Source of the DNA: Brachypodius melanocephalos
Taxonomy: Eukaryota > Chordata > Aves > Passeriformes > Pycnonotidae
Reading direction: 5' to 3'
Length of the DNA: 64,000 nt
NCBI GenBank assembly: GCA_013398615.1
Contig: VZSR01000245.1
Coordinates: 1,881,234 to 1,945,233 of the forward strand
Under the pieces are notes generated by a model. That model worked only from the letters and a program-made list of their open reading frames with translations. It did not search any database and had not been told where the DNA came from. The translations under genes and the position numbers were made by a program. Position 1 is the first letter of the stretch, and every line of letters starts with the position of its first letter. Shown one piece after another: positions 50,401 to 63,777 of this stretch.

Positions 50401-50856
50401 CAGGCAGGAGGAAGCACTGAAGGGATGCAAACATTGTCCTGTCTAAGGCTGGGCTTTGTCACTGTGGACGCAGAAATCCACCTGAGGTGAACTCCAACTT
50501 CGATTCACCTAGGCACAAACACAACAACCATCCAACCATAAAATAATTGCAGTGATAACCATCTCCCGCTTTCTTCTTGTTTAGCCAGCATCCAGCTGGC
50601 ACTGTCAAACCACGCAAAACAGGGAGGTCTGCATTAATTACTATAACCACTCCAAAGTTAGTGCCTCATTAATGGATTTGCCATTGCACCACATATTGAC
50701 TCCAGTTTGTGCAGTCCTCTTCTCCTGGTCATCAGCTGGTGATCTCCAGTTGGCACTGGAGAAGGCACATGTCATTGCACCTGTGGTGACTGCTGCACCC
50801 TACATCCCTTTCTCTTCCCAACCAGATTTACAACAACAGCCTGCTACAATGCCATT

Positions 50857-50872
50857 AAAAAAAAAAAAAAAA
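50857..50872 (+). repeat. Poly(A) run of 16
   Basis: An uninterrupted run of 16 A follows gccatt. No poly(A) signal or coding remnant is recognisable just upstream, so it is recorded as a simple repeat rather than a retrocopy tail. Confidence 0.85.
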
Positions 50873-52296
50873 GTAGTTAATATTCAACAAAAGGAGGTTC
50901 ATGCATTATTTTGCATTCTGAGAAATTAGTATCAACCTCTGCAAATAAAAATTTCCATGGTGAATTCTTGCATGCCAGTTCTTAGCCAGGAGAACAATAT
51001 ATTGGTTGAATTGTGAATTCTTGTTAGCAGTAGAGATTTTATAGCAGAGGCCCTGGCAGTCTTTATGACAGAGGAGCAAACACTACTGCATCCACTCTGA
51101 CATAAAAAGTAATCATTTCTGGAAGACTCTATCACAGTGAAAATTCCAGGCTGTCGACTGGATTCAAATTGGTGAGTACCCAAAGTGTGCCCAAATGCCA
51201 CCCAGTTGCAAGAGCTGTTCTGAATTCCCAAGCTGCTGGGGAAATACAGTGTTTATGAGATGTGCCAGATTGATGGCATCTGCGTGTAAATTCTTTTTTG
51301 CTTGCCACACAACAAATACACATGGAAACCAGAATGAAAATTTCCCTCTGCTGTCCCTTTCTGTACATACCTCCTGGACAAGTGATGGGCCAGCTTTATT
51401 TAATGAGTTAAGAAAATAGATCGCTCTCCCAGTATGGTTGTTCCTAAGTTCTACTTGCTCTCATTTTTATGATTAACAGAAATATTAGTTAATACAAAGG
51501 AAGAGTTGTGCAGTATGAGTAATTCTGAAGAAATGTTGTTCAGTCATCAACTAGGAGGGGAAGGGCTAGCTCTCTCTTCATCACCATGGACGCCTTTGTG
51601 AGAGAACATTCTTGTAAATGTAGCATGAGATCACTGCTCCAAAAAATGACTTGAACACAGCTGAACCCTCAGCTTTTTAGGCTCAAATTGGGAGAAAATA
51701 CACCAGACACTTTTGAGGACAGAAGACTGACTAGCTGTGTTTCTGCTCCATAGCATGAGAGTACTACTATGTGCCACAGATATTTCACATGTCATTTGGA
51801 GGAGGAATTCATTAATCTGTGAAGTACTGAAGAGGACAGGCTGTGAGGACCATGTGGCTGGGACAGCCAGTCTGAATGGAGCAAAAGAAAGAAACTGAGG
51901 AACTAGAAATGGGAGAAAAATAAACCATTGATGAGAACAGAATGACTAAGGAAACAAAAGCAGGAGTGCCAGGGAGGGACAAGGAGACACCCAGCACGGG
52001 GCAGAAAACTGCTGCTCTGCCAGGGCAGCTGTGCCAGGACAGCTCATCCCTATCCCTGCTCCTGCTGGGCTGCTCCCAGCCCGGGGCTACCTCCCTGCTC
52101 CCACTCCCACAGCTCGCACTGCCTGGAAATGGGGCACAAAATGCTGCAAGGACATGCACGGGTGTTCATATGCAACCAATATGTGGGGTTATGGAGCCAG
52201 TTAAGCAGAGGTGGAAACAGAACTGAATACTAAGAGAGAAGACCTATTAATGCTCTTCTCCAAATCACAGGCTTTTTCTTTTTTTTTGTTATTTTT

Positions 52297-52323
52297 GGGT
52301 TTTGGGGTTTGGGTTTTTTTGGG
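52297..52323 (+). other. T/G-rich tract with G-quadruplex motif
   Basis: G-runs at 52297-52299, 52304-52307, 52311-52313 and 52321-52323 are separated by T-loops of 4, 3 and 7 bases, meeting the canonical pattern. The whole region 52270-52342 is T-rich with G-runs and looks like simple-sequence expansion. Confidence 0.7.
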
Positions 52324-55300
52324 TTTTTTATGTTTTGTCTTGAAGATAAGAGGAAGCAGAAGCAGCTTTGGTTTTATACGGTCAGGCTTGCTGCTTTTGA
52401 TAGTTTGGGAACATAGCTGCTGATACATTTAGAAAATACAATTTGGCAGTGTCAGCCCACGCTGAGTGCCGGTCTGTCATGTGGGGGTGGGGATGGATAA
52501 GGATCACAAGGCAAAATGGGAGCCATGTGTAAAGCCACAGTAACTCATCTCCAGAAGAGAACTTTATGTAAATTACCATTAAAGCCTTTACTCTTGTTTG
52601 CTGATAAATTTATAGACATTAGCATCAAGGTAGCAATCAGGATTCATCAGCTTTACTTTTTATAACCTGTTAGTCTCTGATAACTTCTCTCTTCAAGTGA
52701 CACACTGTAACATTGTGCAGTATTAAATGATATGCACAAATAAGTACCTAATGGTAGATTTAAAGATGTTGCAGCAGTCCAAGTTCTTTCATTTTCCTGA
52801 TTATAATGGCATTTGCATAATGTATGAATTCAAACATTATTGCTGTTAAATAATGCATAAATATTCTCTCATGCTGAAATACATCTATTTCCTCTCCATG
52901 AATTATTTTGAATGTATCATTCAGTTGTTTTTCTATTTAAAAATGTAGTTAGAACTCTGCATATATCAGTATTATGACTGGAAGAAGTATCATCACAAGT
53001 AGTTGGCTAACACTCCAAACTGTAAATGAAGTATACATTATTAAATGGGCCATTCCTACCTTATTCAGAAAGCATTATCACCAGAATACAATATTTAGCA
53101 TTTCTGAAATGTCAGAAAGAAATGCAGGTACATATTTGATTATCTGCCAGGTCTTAGGAAAGAAAATAAAAAAGCAGAACAACATATTGCTACCTGACCT
53201 GAAAGGAATATGAACATGGTCATATATAAAGAGATAAATCTGTAAGACGGGATTGTGTGAGTTCTTGAGCAGATCTTTGTGAAACTGAGCACCTTCAACA
53301 TCCATTGACTTCCAATCCCATATCCCCCAGGTGATGGACCCTTTTATTTATATTTGATCCTGTGAAATGTGCCATCCAGCAAACCCTTAGATAAATTCCA
53401 TCAACGCTGTCACAGAAGTCAGATACATCAATGACAGATGGCAGGATAAATAAAAGGACTTCAGGATTCAAGTAGCTAAAGTTGAGCACAAAAAATTTAG
53501 GCCTGAGCAACATTTAACCGTAAAAATGTCAAAATGAAAGTAACACAAACAGTATGTCCCTCCTGGGTCTACAGCCCAGCTGAAATGGTGAAAGAAGGTA
53601 AGGAACGCAATAAACACCCAAGGGCACAAAAATATCTTGTCTGTATGCTTACTTAGAAATGTGCAAATTAACAACTTTCCTGCTTCACCATAGTGTCTTT
53701 CCCCCCTGCTTGTGCCACTGCAAAATCTTATTTAGGAAATATCTGCTTTTTGCAATTGCAGTGTTTAAGTAAGATTTGAGTATTGACTTCTAATTGTGTT
53801 TCCTCTCTCTTTTCTCTCCTCTAAAACTGGTAATTCTTTTTTTAATTACTTTTTACTTGCCATGTAGACATGACTTAGTGTTTCAATTTGGACTCTAACT
53901 TGCTGGATTCTATTGTCTCAGTCAATTTCTGTTTGGCAAAGGTAGGAAATAATCAAGTCTCCAATCAACATCATCTTTTTTTAACATGTGCCATCTTTTA
54001 CAATTTGTCATTAAAATGCTAAAATATGTCTGCTTCATCAGTGGCATCACCAATACTTTACCCATATAGACCCACACACCTATATATACATATGTGCAAA
54101 GAAACTATTTATTCTGTCAAATAGATTTTCTGTCATTGCTCCTCCCTTTTTCCCTTTACTGCTGTCGATGGTAGAGTGGAAATGCACTTTTAAAACCTAA
54201 TAAATTGATCCAGTGGTGAAATGAACACATTTTGCTTACACTTTCTTAAAGTGAGTTTGTGTAAAATAGAGAACATTCTGAAATAGATTTGATCAATTTG
54301 AAACTACTGCAAATAAAGCATAGAAAAGGTAGTTTCTTAAATTCAATATACTTGTTAACCCAAATGAAATGACTGAAAATTCATGAAAAAGAAAAGTTAC
54401 TGCACAAATGCTTCATTGTAAATAAAGTCTTTGATTTACAAGACGGGCTATTAGTACACAGATTGACCATGGAGCCCTGAGCATACAGTTAAAACCACTC
54501 CAGTTTACCCAGTGAAGACGTTTTTGTAGCCAAATTCTGATTACAGAAAGACCCCGCCCAGACACTGCCCAGTGAGAATTAACTCTTCCTTTCCCTTTCC
54601 TGTGGGATGTTCTCTTTCTGCAGAGAGATGGTTTTTCAGGCCACGTTGCACCTGCCTCCTTGGGAGCACAGCAGCATCCTGTGGCTCTTCCAGGGAGCTC
54701 AACATCTGGTTAACTTTGCTCAGACCAGCAAAGTGCCACACACAGCGCTAAGCTCTCAAACCCAGGTAATGAATCTGGGTTACTTTCTCTTTGGGAGAAA
54801 CATCTGCAAGACCTAGCTGAGCTGGAACACTCTTTTTTCCACTTGTTTAAACAAATTGTCTTGATTCCCAGTGTACGATTAGTGAAAGGCTGGAGACAAA
54901 TGGGTTCCTAGAGCAAAGCTGCCCTGTGTGATATGGGACATGCTGGCCCTTCAGCAATTTTCACAAGTCATAAAGAAAGGACAAGGCAGGTGGAAAAATG
55001 TACACTTAAGCTAAAAACACCTTTGTTTAACTCACAAACGAATTAATGAGGTATGAAACTCACCTCCTCATCTCATTGTGGGTTTGCTGTCAGGAGCAGG
55101 GGGGCACAGTTCAGAACAGTGACAAAAAAGAACAGCAGTGTACATTTGAAACGCTACTTCCCACGGGTCCCATGCTTTTGATTTCTGCCTTTAATACTGA
55201 TAAGAAGTGACAGTAGTTGGATAAAACAATCAAAATTGGAGTTGAGGAGCTTATAAACCTCCTGACACTTCAATAAACCAAAAGCCAATACAAACCTCAA

Positions 55301-58300
55301 AAAAACCCATATATCCATTTTGACTCTGCAAGGCCACATAAAGCAGAACTGAAACACACTCGGAGGGCTAGGAGTTTATCTCCTGATTTATTTTACTCTC
55401 ATTTCATAAATTTTAAATAAAAAAAATAAATGCTAAATTCTACATGGAGAAGTAAAATCTTTTATAATCTTTTAGACAGTTACAGCCAGTTCTCAGAAGA
55501 GCTTTATGCCTGCTGCTAAATGTCTACAAATCAATATTTAATATTTTGGAAGATGAAGTCTTAATTATCTACCTCCCCTTTAAGCATCAAACCAAGTTTC
55601 ATTGAAAATACAACCATTGTGCTTATTAACATGCCTTTTCCTGAGGGTCAGAGAGAAACACTTCCAAGCAAATTTCTTGTTTGCCTGGCTTTAATTTCAC
55701 CTGATTTTATTCACCTATAAGTTGTTCTCGGATGGTTTCTAAAACTCCTGCCACAGTCAATGGCACATCCATTGGGCAAGGGTGTTGTTTCAGGTAACGC
55801 TGTGAATCAAGATTTGCTGTCATTCCTCAGTGCCCCCAAACTTGCACTTAAACCACACACTCATTCTTACATGTGTTTACATGACACCTCCCACCAGCAC
55901 CTTCTTGCAGAACACCCTTCTAAACCACCAAGACGTTTATATAAAAACTTGTGGCCTTATGTGGCTAGTATGTATTTTTAAGAAGTGATTTTAAAATAAG
56001 TTAAAAATCTCAGCTCAAGGCACTATTTAAACCTTGCAGCACAAAGGCACAGAGGATGGGCTTCGTGGTGGCTCAGCCATGGCCAGCTGGCCTCCCTGTG
56101 AGAAACATCCCAGCACAGCTCCCAGCAGAGCAGATCTCTCCCAGCTCTGCCCTTTTGGGCAAGCTCAGATCCCATTGCCTGCTTCCCTGTGCCACGTGGG
56201 AAGCATTCCCCAGCTGTAAGCAGCTGCCAGCAGGAACTGCTGCTGCTCTGCCACAAGTGTGAGATGGGATGGTGTCCACAGCACCTCTGAGAACAGAGGC
56301 AGGCAGCTGCTCCAGACCAGCTGCTGTGTGGCATCCTGGCTCCCTTTGAAATGATAACCCCTTGGCAAGGTCTTTCCATGATCAAAAAACATCTGAGACA
56401 TCTCACAGAGGAGAAGAGGGGAGAAACTGAGCCTTCAGGGCATCACACCTTCAAAGAACCCAGCTGAGCAGCCTGGCAGCCTGCCTAGTGCAGGGAGGGT
56501 TTCCCTGGCAGTTCTGTGATGTGCACACCTTTAAGTCTCCAGCCAGCTATTTTTATGGTGGCTTCAGACAAGTGGAGAATACATTGAAGATGCAGTGCTT
56601 CAGCAATTTTCATTCCTTTGAAGAGTTTTGGTGGAATGGTAACATCTTTTCACCCTTTCCTATTTCATACTTGTGTTGAGGCACTAAGAGAATTCCATTG
56701 CATAGTTCAATGACAGTCACAGGTGACAGCCATCAGTGAGCCCCATGCTGACTTACTCAAATTCCTGGCCACAAGCTTCAAGGGATTTAATTTACTACAC
56801 AGAAAATTTCTTCAGAAGATTTTTTTTCTCCTCTGGATGGGAACTGTCCTCAATACCATGAATGCACAGCAGCTGTATCAAACATTTGGTCCATTAATTA
56901 AGAGAACTAGAATAATCAGCTTTAAAGCTCTAATACCCATCTCTAAATACCTCTAAATGAATTCAAACTAATTTCTACACAAGCAGCAGTGGGTACTACT
57001 TCTTACAGAGACATGTCATATTGGTATAATTTGAGGCCTTTTTACTTTTCTGCTTTTATTTTTTGGGAGGACAATCATTACCAATCTGATCCTCTACACT
57101 CAGGGTTAAAAAAAAAAGATTTTTTTTTCTGGCATGAGTAGAAGCAAGATCAGACCCTAAATACATGCCTTCCCTAGAGGACCAGGATATGCTGATGTGA
57201 GAGATTGCTCCAGCAAGCAGAAAAATGAGCTGGAACTTCTACTTTTGCTTTGTCCTTTGCATTTTTCATACTCTGTATTGACAGCTTCTAGATGTGCAGC
57301 ATTCTGTGGCTGGTGATCCTTCCTACGCCTATGTACTTGGCTGTCTACAACCCTATTAACCTCAGATTTATTAGCTAGTTTGTCAGCCACTTACACTGTC
57401 AACTTCCCAAAAGGCAAATACATCCCTATGTGAAGCTGCACCAAAAAGACAGCAGTGGAAAAAAAGCCCAATCCATCTCACCCTTTAAAACCATTTAAAC
57501 AAAAAAGTGAATATTCTAAATGCATTCAATAAAGCTTTTAAATTTAAGTCATGCTTGAAACACACGTAGCAAACTTCAGTATTCCTCTTACCTTCACAAA
57601 ATATTTTCACGCTATTTTGTACTGCTGGGGAAGGGACAAATATGTTGACTTATTGAAAAATATTAGTGGATATTTGGTGGGAAAGGAAGATATTAATAAC
57701 AAAAAAAGCTATAATAATGAAAAGATTGTTTTGTGTGATAAAGGTTGGCCATAAAATATCTCGAAGAGGGGTTACTTTGTTTCTTGTACTTGAGACTCCA
57801 TGCAACAACATGGTGAAATTTCAATGCTGGTGCAATATCTGGTGTACGGACACAGACTTGCTTCGTCACCCACTCAGGGAAATGACTGTGACACCAAAGC
57901 CACATGGAAGTTCTTGAACTTCATAAAAACCTGGCTCTGCATGCTAACTGGAGTCTGGAGATCAGATCAGCAAGGGGCAGCAGGGGAGCCTATGAAATAC
58001 TAAGATAAGTAGAAAAATAACATTGTTTTTGTTGTTGTTGGTTTTTTTTTTTTTTGCTCACATGTAAGACAAGCAAGGAAACTTTACAAAAGGGTAATGA
58101 ACACCTTATAGGCTTTCTCTGTGTAAATCATTGAACACTTCTTTTTTTAGGCATATTTCTACAGTTAGGATACATTTGATAAATAGCAAGTTCACCAAGA
58201 AACATCATAAAACATCAGTTGCCTCAACATTGCTGAGGCTATTTTAAACAAAACCTCCTCTTGTGTTTTCCCTGGTGTGCATCTTGGAAATTTAGGAGGG

Positions 58301-59637
58301 GAAGTGTTTTTTTACTTTACCTTGTGGAAAAAAGTGTGAGAATGCATGTAAACCTGGCTAAAAGGAAGGCAGTATGGGGGAGAATGTAACAGGAATTTCA
58401 GGAACTAATGTTGAGTATCTAGCCATCCTATGTTTTATCTCCCCATGCCATCAAGAACTCAGTGGTAGCTGTTGCACTAAATGCTAGATGTACTTGGGAC
58501 AAACAAATAATCTGCAATAAGCTTAAATGAAAAACAGCCTGGCAAAATGGATTTTTTTAAAGTAGCATGATATAAAAAGCACAACCAAAATAAAATCCAT
58601 GATGGTCTACCGAAACAGTCTATTTCACTTATTGAACAAGTCTGTTATTTATTGAGAAAATAAAAGGAACAGAAAAGGGAAAGTAGAAATACTGGAAGTT
58701 TTACTGTTGTTTACAACGATTGCAGTTTAATTCTAACGGATCTTCTCCCAACCATATATTTTTATCTCAACACAGCTCTTCAAACATGGGGGAAAACGGT
58801 GCAAACATGTTTCTATTAAGTAACTGGGTCTGCTTTCCTTTTTTTAAAAAAAATTTCCTTGTGAAGATGTTGAATGCACCAAATCTCATAAAATGCAGAG
58901 CAGTACAAGCCTCAGATTGTCCTGGCAGGTCCAGGGTACCTCTGGTGATTGCAATGGTGCCTATTGATGAATTCACAGCATGAAAACCTAGTCCTCACAA
59001 GGAGTTACTGCAGACCATCCTGCCCCTTCAGAGACTTCTTACCTACAGGATTAATTAATTCTGTAGTATGCTAATCACCAGGAATGCTCATTAACACTGG
59101 GATAAGTGCTGGCCACAGCCCTGTGGGTTGGCCAAGGTCTGGTGAAGAACCAAGGTATCAGCTCTTGGCTGCACCAGCTCAACACTGGCCATATTTTACC
59201 CTTGAACTCCTTGCCCCACTGCAGAGGAGCAGGAGCCTGTTGGCACTGCTAGTTTGGGTCAGAATTACTACTGGGTGAAAACGGCTTCAGCAGCTGTTCT
59301 GTTGAGAAAGCTACGGAGAACAGACTGGCAGGGTAATTTTTTCTGACTTTGGGGAATAAAGGTGAAAATATTTTTCAGAGAGCACTTCCACAAACTCAAA
59401 GGTTATCTCTGGATAATAGGCTGGAGCTTTGTTTCTACAAATGTGTCTATATGTAAGGTTTTGTGAAGCTTGGAGGACAGAAATCTGTGCTGGAAAACAC
59501 TGTTTCTGTAAAAAGGCTTCTTAAGACAAAGTGAAAAAAGTGTTCCACACAGGGATGTATTCAGGCAGATATTTTGGAGTGTTAATTCTTGAAAGTGCTA
59601 TAGTCTTCTCCTTTTGTGTGTAATATTTGTAAAACAA

Positions 59638-59661
59638 GCTATTTAAAAGCTTTTAAATAGC
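59638..59661. repeat. Perfect 24-bp palindrome
   Basis: The sequence reads GCTATTTAAAAG followed immediately by its exact reverse complement, with no spacer and an AAGCTT core. The next base pair outward (A/A) breaks the symmetry. It could form a short cruciform or bind a dimeric factor. There are no flanking target-site duplications suggesting a transposon. Confidence 0.9.
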
Positions 59662-60511
59662 AAAGTCTGGCCCAGTACTTTCCCTGAAAGGTAGTGAGAT
59701 GTGCAGGGAGAATGGAAGTCTGGGGAGTTCTGTTACATCCTATCACATCCATGCATTCCTTTTCCTTTCTTCTACCTATTCTACATGGGAATCTTTCTGA
59801 ATACAACAGGAGTAAAGGTAATTGTTTTGATTTGTGCTGTCCCAGTTATGAGCCTTTTTGTATGATTTTATCAGGCTGACTCTTTCGTAATGAGGTGGTG
59901 ATATAAAAGCATTCTTCATTTCAAAAATAAATCACACATTATTAATTCTGCATGTTAATTTGATGGTCAGTGTTGATAACTATGTAAGTATATTTTCTAA
60001 AAAAACACAAAATGCATTAATCCCTGTTTTCTTCAATTTATTTCTAAATACTTACTGTATTTGACATTTGTAGCTACGTACTTACAACCAGTAACTCTTC
60101 ACTATTGTGCTTATTGATTGAAATGCCATTCATTTTTGTGCAGCTAAAAGAAATGTGTCTTAGCCTGTTTCTGTTTATTAAGATGTTGCAAGCAGGAATT
60201 CCACTTTATTTTAAAAAGCTCAGAGAACACTTTCCTTGCATTTACTTCATATATACACTGTTTGAATTTCTGAAGAGAATTATTATAGAATGCACTCATT
60301 CACCTCTGCTGAGCTTCTATGAGCGTAACAGCTTCTGCAACCCTTTTTTGCCAGTAGTTATCCAGTGGTTTACACACTCTACACACATGTGCATAAACTG
60401 TAATGCTAACTTTAAAACACATAAATAGGAAGATTAATTGAAGGAAAGTGAAACACGAGGAACTTGGCAAAGTTAGAGACTTGTAGAATGCAGCTCTTAA
60501 TTCCAAGCAAC

Positions 60512-60609
60512 CCAATAGGATTTCTAAATTGAAACCAATCACAATCTCTTTAATTGCTCTGGCTAAATAGGATTCATTCCCCTCTAGTGATTGGGAGGGA
60601 GGATATAAG
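60512..60609 (+). promoter_or_regulatory. Promoter-like cluster: three CCAAT words and a TATA-like box
   Basis: CCAAT occurs at 60512-60516 and 60535-60539, its reverse ATTGG at 60590-60594, and a TATA-like word gATATAAGa at 60603-60610. The order and spacing would suit a + strand core promoter starting near 60635. No first exon or splice donor can be confirmed downstream, and these words are common in AT-rich DNA. Confidence 0.2.
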
Positions 60610-63186
60610 ACTTCTACTGCTACTAGATAACAAAGCAGATTGAAGTTCAGATTGCATGGCTCATACCCACTGATAATATGCAGTCAAGAGATCATTAAAA
60701 AAAATGTATTTTAAATGTTATAGCAGAACTTCCCTCAAGAAGAAAATATCACAGTTAAGAAATAATAAAGAATTCTCCTGGAACATCATTAGAGATACAG
60801 AGAAAGATGGGTTCAGATATGGCAAGAAAAAGCAAAGGAGCAGAGTGACAAAGGTCTCCAAAGCTGAAGATAAAACCTACAGCTTGATACTGCAAAAACC
60901 CAGAAAGATATTAAACCCAGGAAATTAGCAGTTCAAACCAATAAGCTTCTGTATTTTTCTACCATGGCAAGATTTCTGTGTACATCAAAATGATCAAAGG
61001 AAGAGAATTGCAGGAGTGGAGGCTGAGGGATGCCCAGTGCCTGGTAACCAAGCAGTTGTGAGGCAGCAGCAGCAGCGTGGGGGCTCCAAAGCACTCTCAC
61101 AGCAGGACCCCCCTGGGCACACACTGACAAAGAGCCCCAGAGAATACTGAAATCACTGGGACACCACCAGAAAAACCACATTTGAAAAGAAGTACTGATG
61201 TATAATGGGATAAATAACACTAAATAAGAACTGTTCAAATGCTAACATTGCTTTAACTTCAGAGGGATAAAGGAATAGCCACAACTGAGTTAGAACTGGA
61301 TCACGCTGTTTATTTGTCCATATCCACATTAGCTGCTGTGTACCACTATAGAAGTTTTTCTTGACCTGCTTTCTGATGCTCAAGTTTAACCACAGTGAAG
61401 GAGACAAATGATTGCCAATTCCTGACCCTTTGGAAAGTTATTTAAGTTAGCATAAATTCCTTGTGATCCATCCACGATTTATTAGAAGTTTGGAAATGAG
61501 TGTTGCACATCTCCTTCCTCCATTTGCTATCTCCTGCCAGCTGTATAAGGACTCAATAAAAGAGTCATCCATCCTCTTTTGTCAACCAATGGTTCTCTAG
61601 TCTCAACCTATAAATGAACAGCACAATAAATTAAATGTTTGACAGGGAAGATGTATAGCTTCACAATACTCTGATCTATGTTTTTAAGGAGAAAGCATTG
61701 AAACCCAGAGTTCCAGTTATGCTGGAAAAATGTGTTTAAATAAAGAATAAAGAACATTACTTTTTCACCCAACCTTGGAAATTATTCTAATTCACAATCA
61801 GAGAAACAATAAGAAAATAAGAGGCAATAACTTAAAATTAGGGGAGCAAATCCAGGTGATGCTTCACACACAAAGACATTTTTTCATCATTAAAAGGACT
61901 GGTAGCTGAAATGGAAAAGATGCTTTTGGAAAACAGAGCAAAGAATAGAGCTTCCCTTGCCTTGCTGTCAAAAGTCACTAAATTAATTCAGAAAGAGGGG
62001 AGAAAGAGAGCTACCTCCAGAAATGACTTAACCCCCCTATCTCTGCCAGAAACCTCTCTTGACACAGGTAGTGTTGAGCTGCTTATCTCTGATGACTAAT
62101 TTTGAGACTATGGTAGATGACTGGTTCAGATGAGATGTCTAATTTTTAGGCAGCTAAATTTAGGGAAGATGAATCACTGAAGAGCTTGCTTAGCTGCTCT
62201 TAATCAATAGCAAGACGAGTTTTATTTGACTGGTGCACTGCGAAAGGCAAAGTGGCCATTTTACCAACTCAGCCATGCTAGTGTCGTGCTGTAAGATGCT
62301 GTACCCAAACCTGCAAGCACTGAGCTGCTTCCAACACTGCAGGATGCCTCTAATCCGGGTTAAGAACAGCTTTCTGTACTCATCATCTGAGATAAACGGC
62401 AGCCCAGGAAGCCACAGATGGGAGCACTTTGACTGGGTTGTTAGAATGGGTTTCAGACAAGCGAGAGAAGGAAATTTTATGGTTTAGTCATTAAAATCAC
62501 TGAAGGTATAGAGTCCAACATGCATTTGGAGGAAATTTTATCCATGGTGGATATATGGACCTGCTCCTGTGAAACTGCCGCACCCTCACCTTTGTGAATA
62601 AGTAACAGCAATGCACACAGCAGCTGAGAGAGGTGTCAACAGCTGGCACTCAGGAATGAGCTACAGTTCCAGGAATCAGAAAAACCTGTGCACTGTAGCT
62701 CTCTGTCAGCTTTTAGGGGGACTTCAGCACTACTGGAAAAAATCCTACCCTGCATTTCAATGCCTTGAGGAAGACAGGCCCAGACTGAGGGTAATGTCCT
62801 TTCAGTGAGCATCAGCAAGTCCAAATTAGACCAAGATCACAAGTGCACACAAGATAACTACCCCCAACAGGGCAGCACAGGGATGTCTTTTGCAGATAAA
62901 AAAGTCTGTTATTTCCATGTCCATCTTTCCTTGACATATGAACTTTCAGCTTCCAGTGCTGTGTGAAATAACTGCAATTTTCCTTCAAGTACCTATTAAC
63001 AGTGATGAGCTGACAGATGGGAAGCACGTGATCAGCCCACTCAACTTTCTTCATACCTGCCAAAACAATGATGCTACAGAATGAAACCTGCCCTCATCTT
63101 TAGATATTTTCTGAGAAGCTGGTGTGAAAACTTTTGGAACATCTGTAAAGTAATAGGAGAATCAGTAGCAAACAATTTGTGAGGTG

Positions 63187-63777
63187 TCAGCCTGACATTT
63201 GTTTCAGATAGTACATAAATAATGGAAATAACAGGAAAGTAGATGTTTTCTGCAATTTAAAGTTTATGCAAAGCGTAATTTTGAAGAAACTTTCCTCTAC
63301 CAACAATTCACTAATCTGTCCGTAGGAGGCAATTTTCGAGTACTTCCCACACATAGACACAAAGATTACAGGGCTATCTCTCTCTACTGCAAACCTTAGG
63401 CTCCTTTCTATTGAGCACGTTTTTCTTGTAAAAGGAATTACAAAAGACTGAGTAATCCTCTGTTTTAGAAACAGCTTTTTAATCAATTTAGTTATCTGAC
63501 TGGAAGGAGTAAGTGAAAAAGAAAACACCTCAGCCTGAGTTACCTTCTCCACCAACCACAATTTTTTCAAAAGTTCTCTCTGCAAACAAGACTCGTACTC
63601 CCAACCTGGTACTCCAGAAAAATCCTGAACTCCTGCAATCAGCTGGATTTTAGGGGCAGACCTTAGACTGGGTTGCATGGGCACAGAAAGGTGTGTCATA
63701 TAAACACTGAAGGTCTTATTTCTTCCTCGCACTAAAGACGAATTAAAATATCTCAGTTTAAGCTCAGTGCAAACCAT
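63187..63777 (-). other. Unexplained 196-codon open frame, no recognised homology
   Basis: This is the longest open frame in the window that is not created by a tandem repeat. The predicted protein starts MVCTELKLRYFNSSLVRGRN, is rich in Ser, Phe, Leu and Lys, and ends with a hydrophobic stretch (FLLFPLFMYYLK). I see no domain, signal peptide or zinc motif that I can name. A rough estimate from base composition is that an open frame this long would appear by chance about once in ten windows of this size. It may therefore be accidental, or be the remnant of a retroelement or a pseudogene exon. Confidence 0.15.

Larger units (their letters stand above)
47358..52270. other. Intergenic DNA right of the gap, no recognised genes
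   Basis: After a GC-rich first 110 bases, the sequence returns to AT-rich desert with moderate G+C patches near 47860-48130 and 52010-52130. A 16-A run at 50857-50872 could be the tail of an old retrocopy, but the 200 bases before it show no recognisable protein or repeat. The longest open frame (48015-48458, 147 codons) has no family signature. Confidence 0.75.

Noticed and set aside
50650..50872. Processed retrocopy ending in a 16-A run
   Set aside because: No recognisable coding remnant, poly(A) signal or flanking duplication before the A-run.
57967..57980. CTCF-like sequence TCAGCAAGGGGCAG
   Set aside because: At least two core mismatches to the CTCF consensus; too weak to call without binding data.
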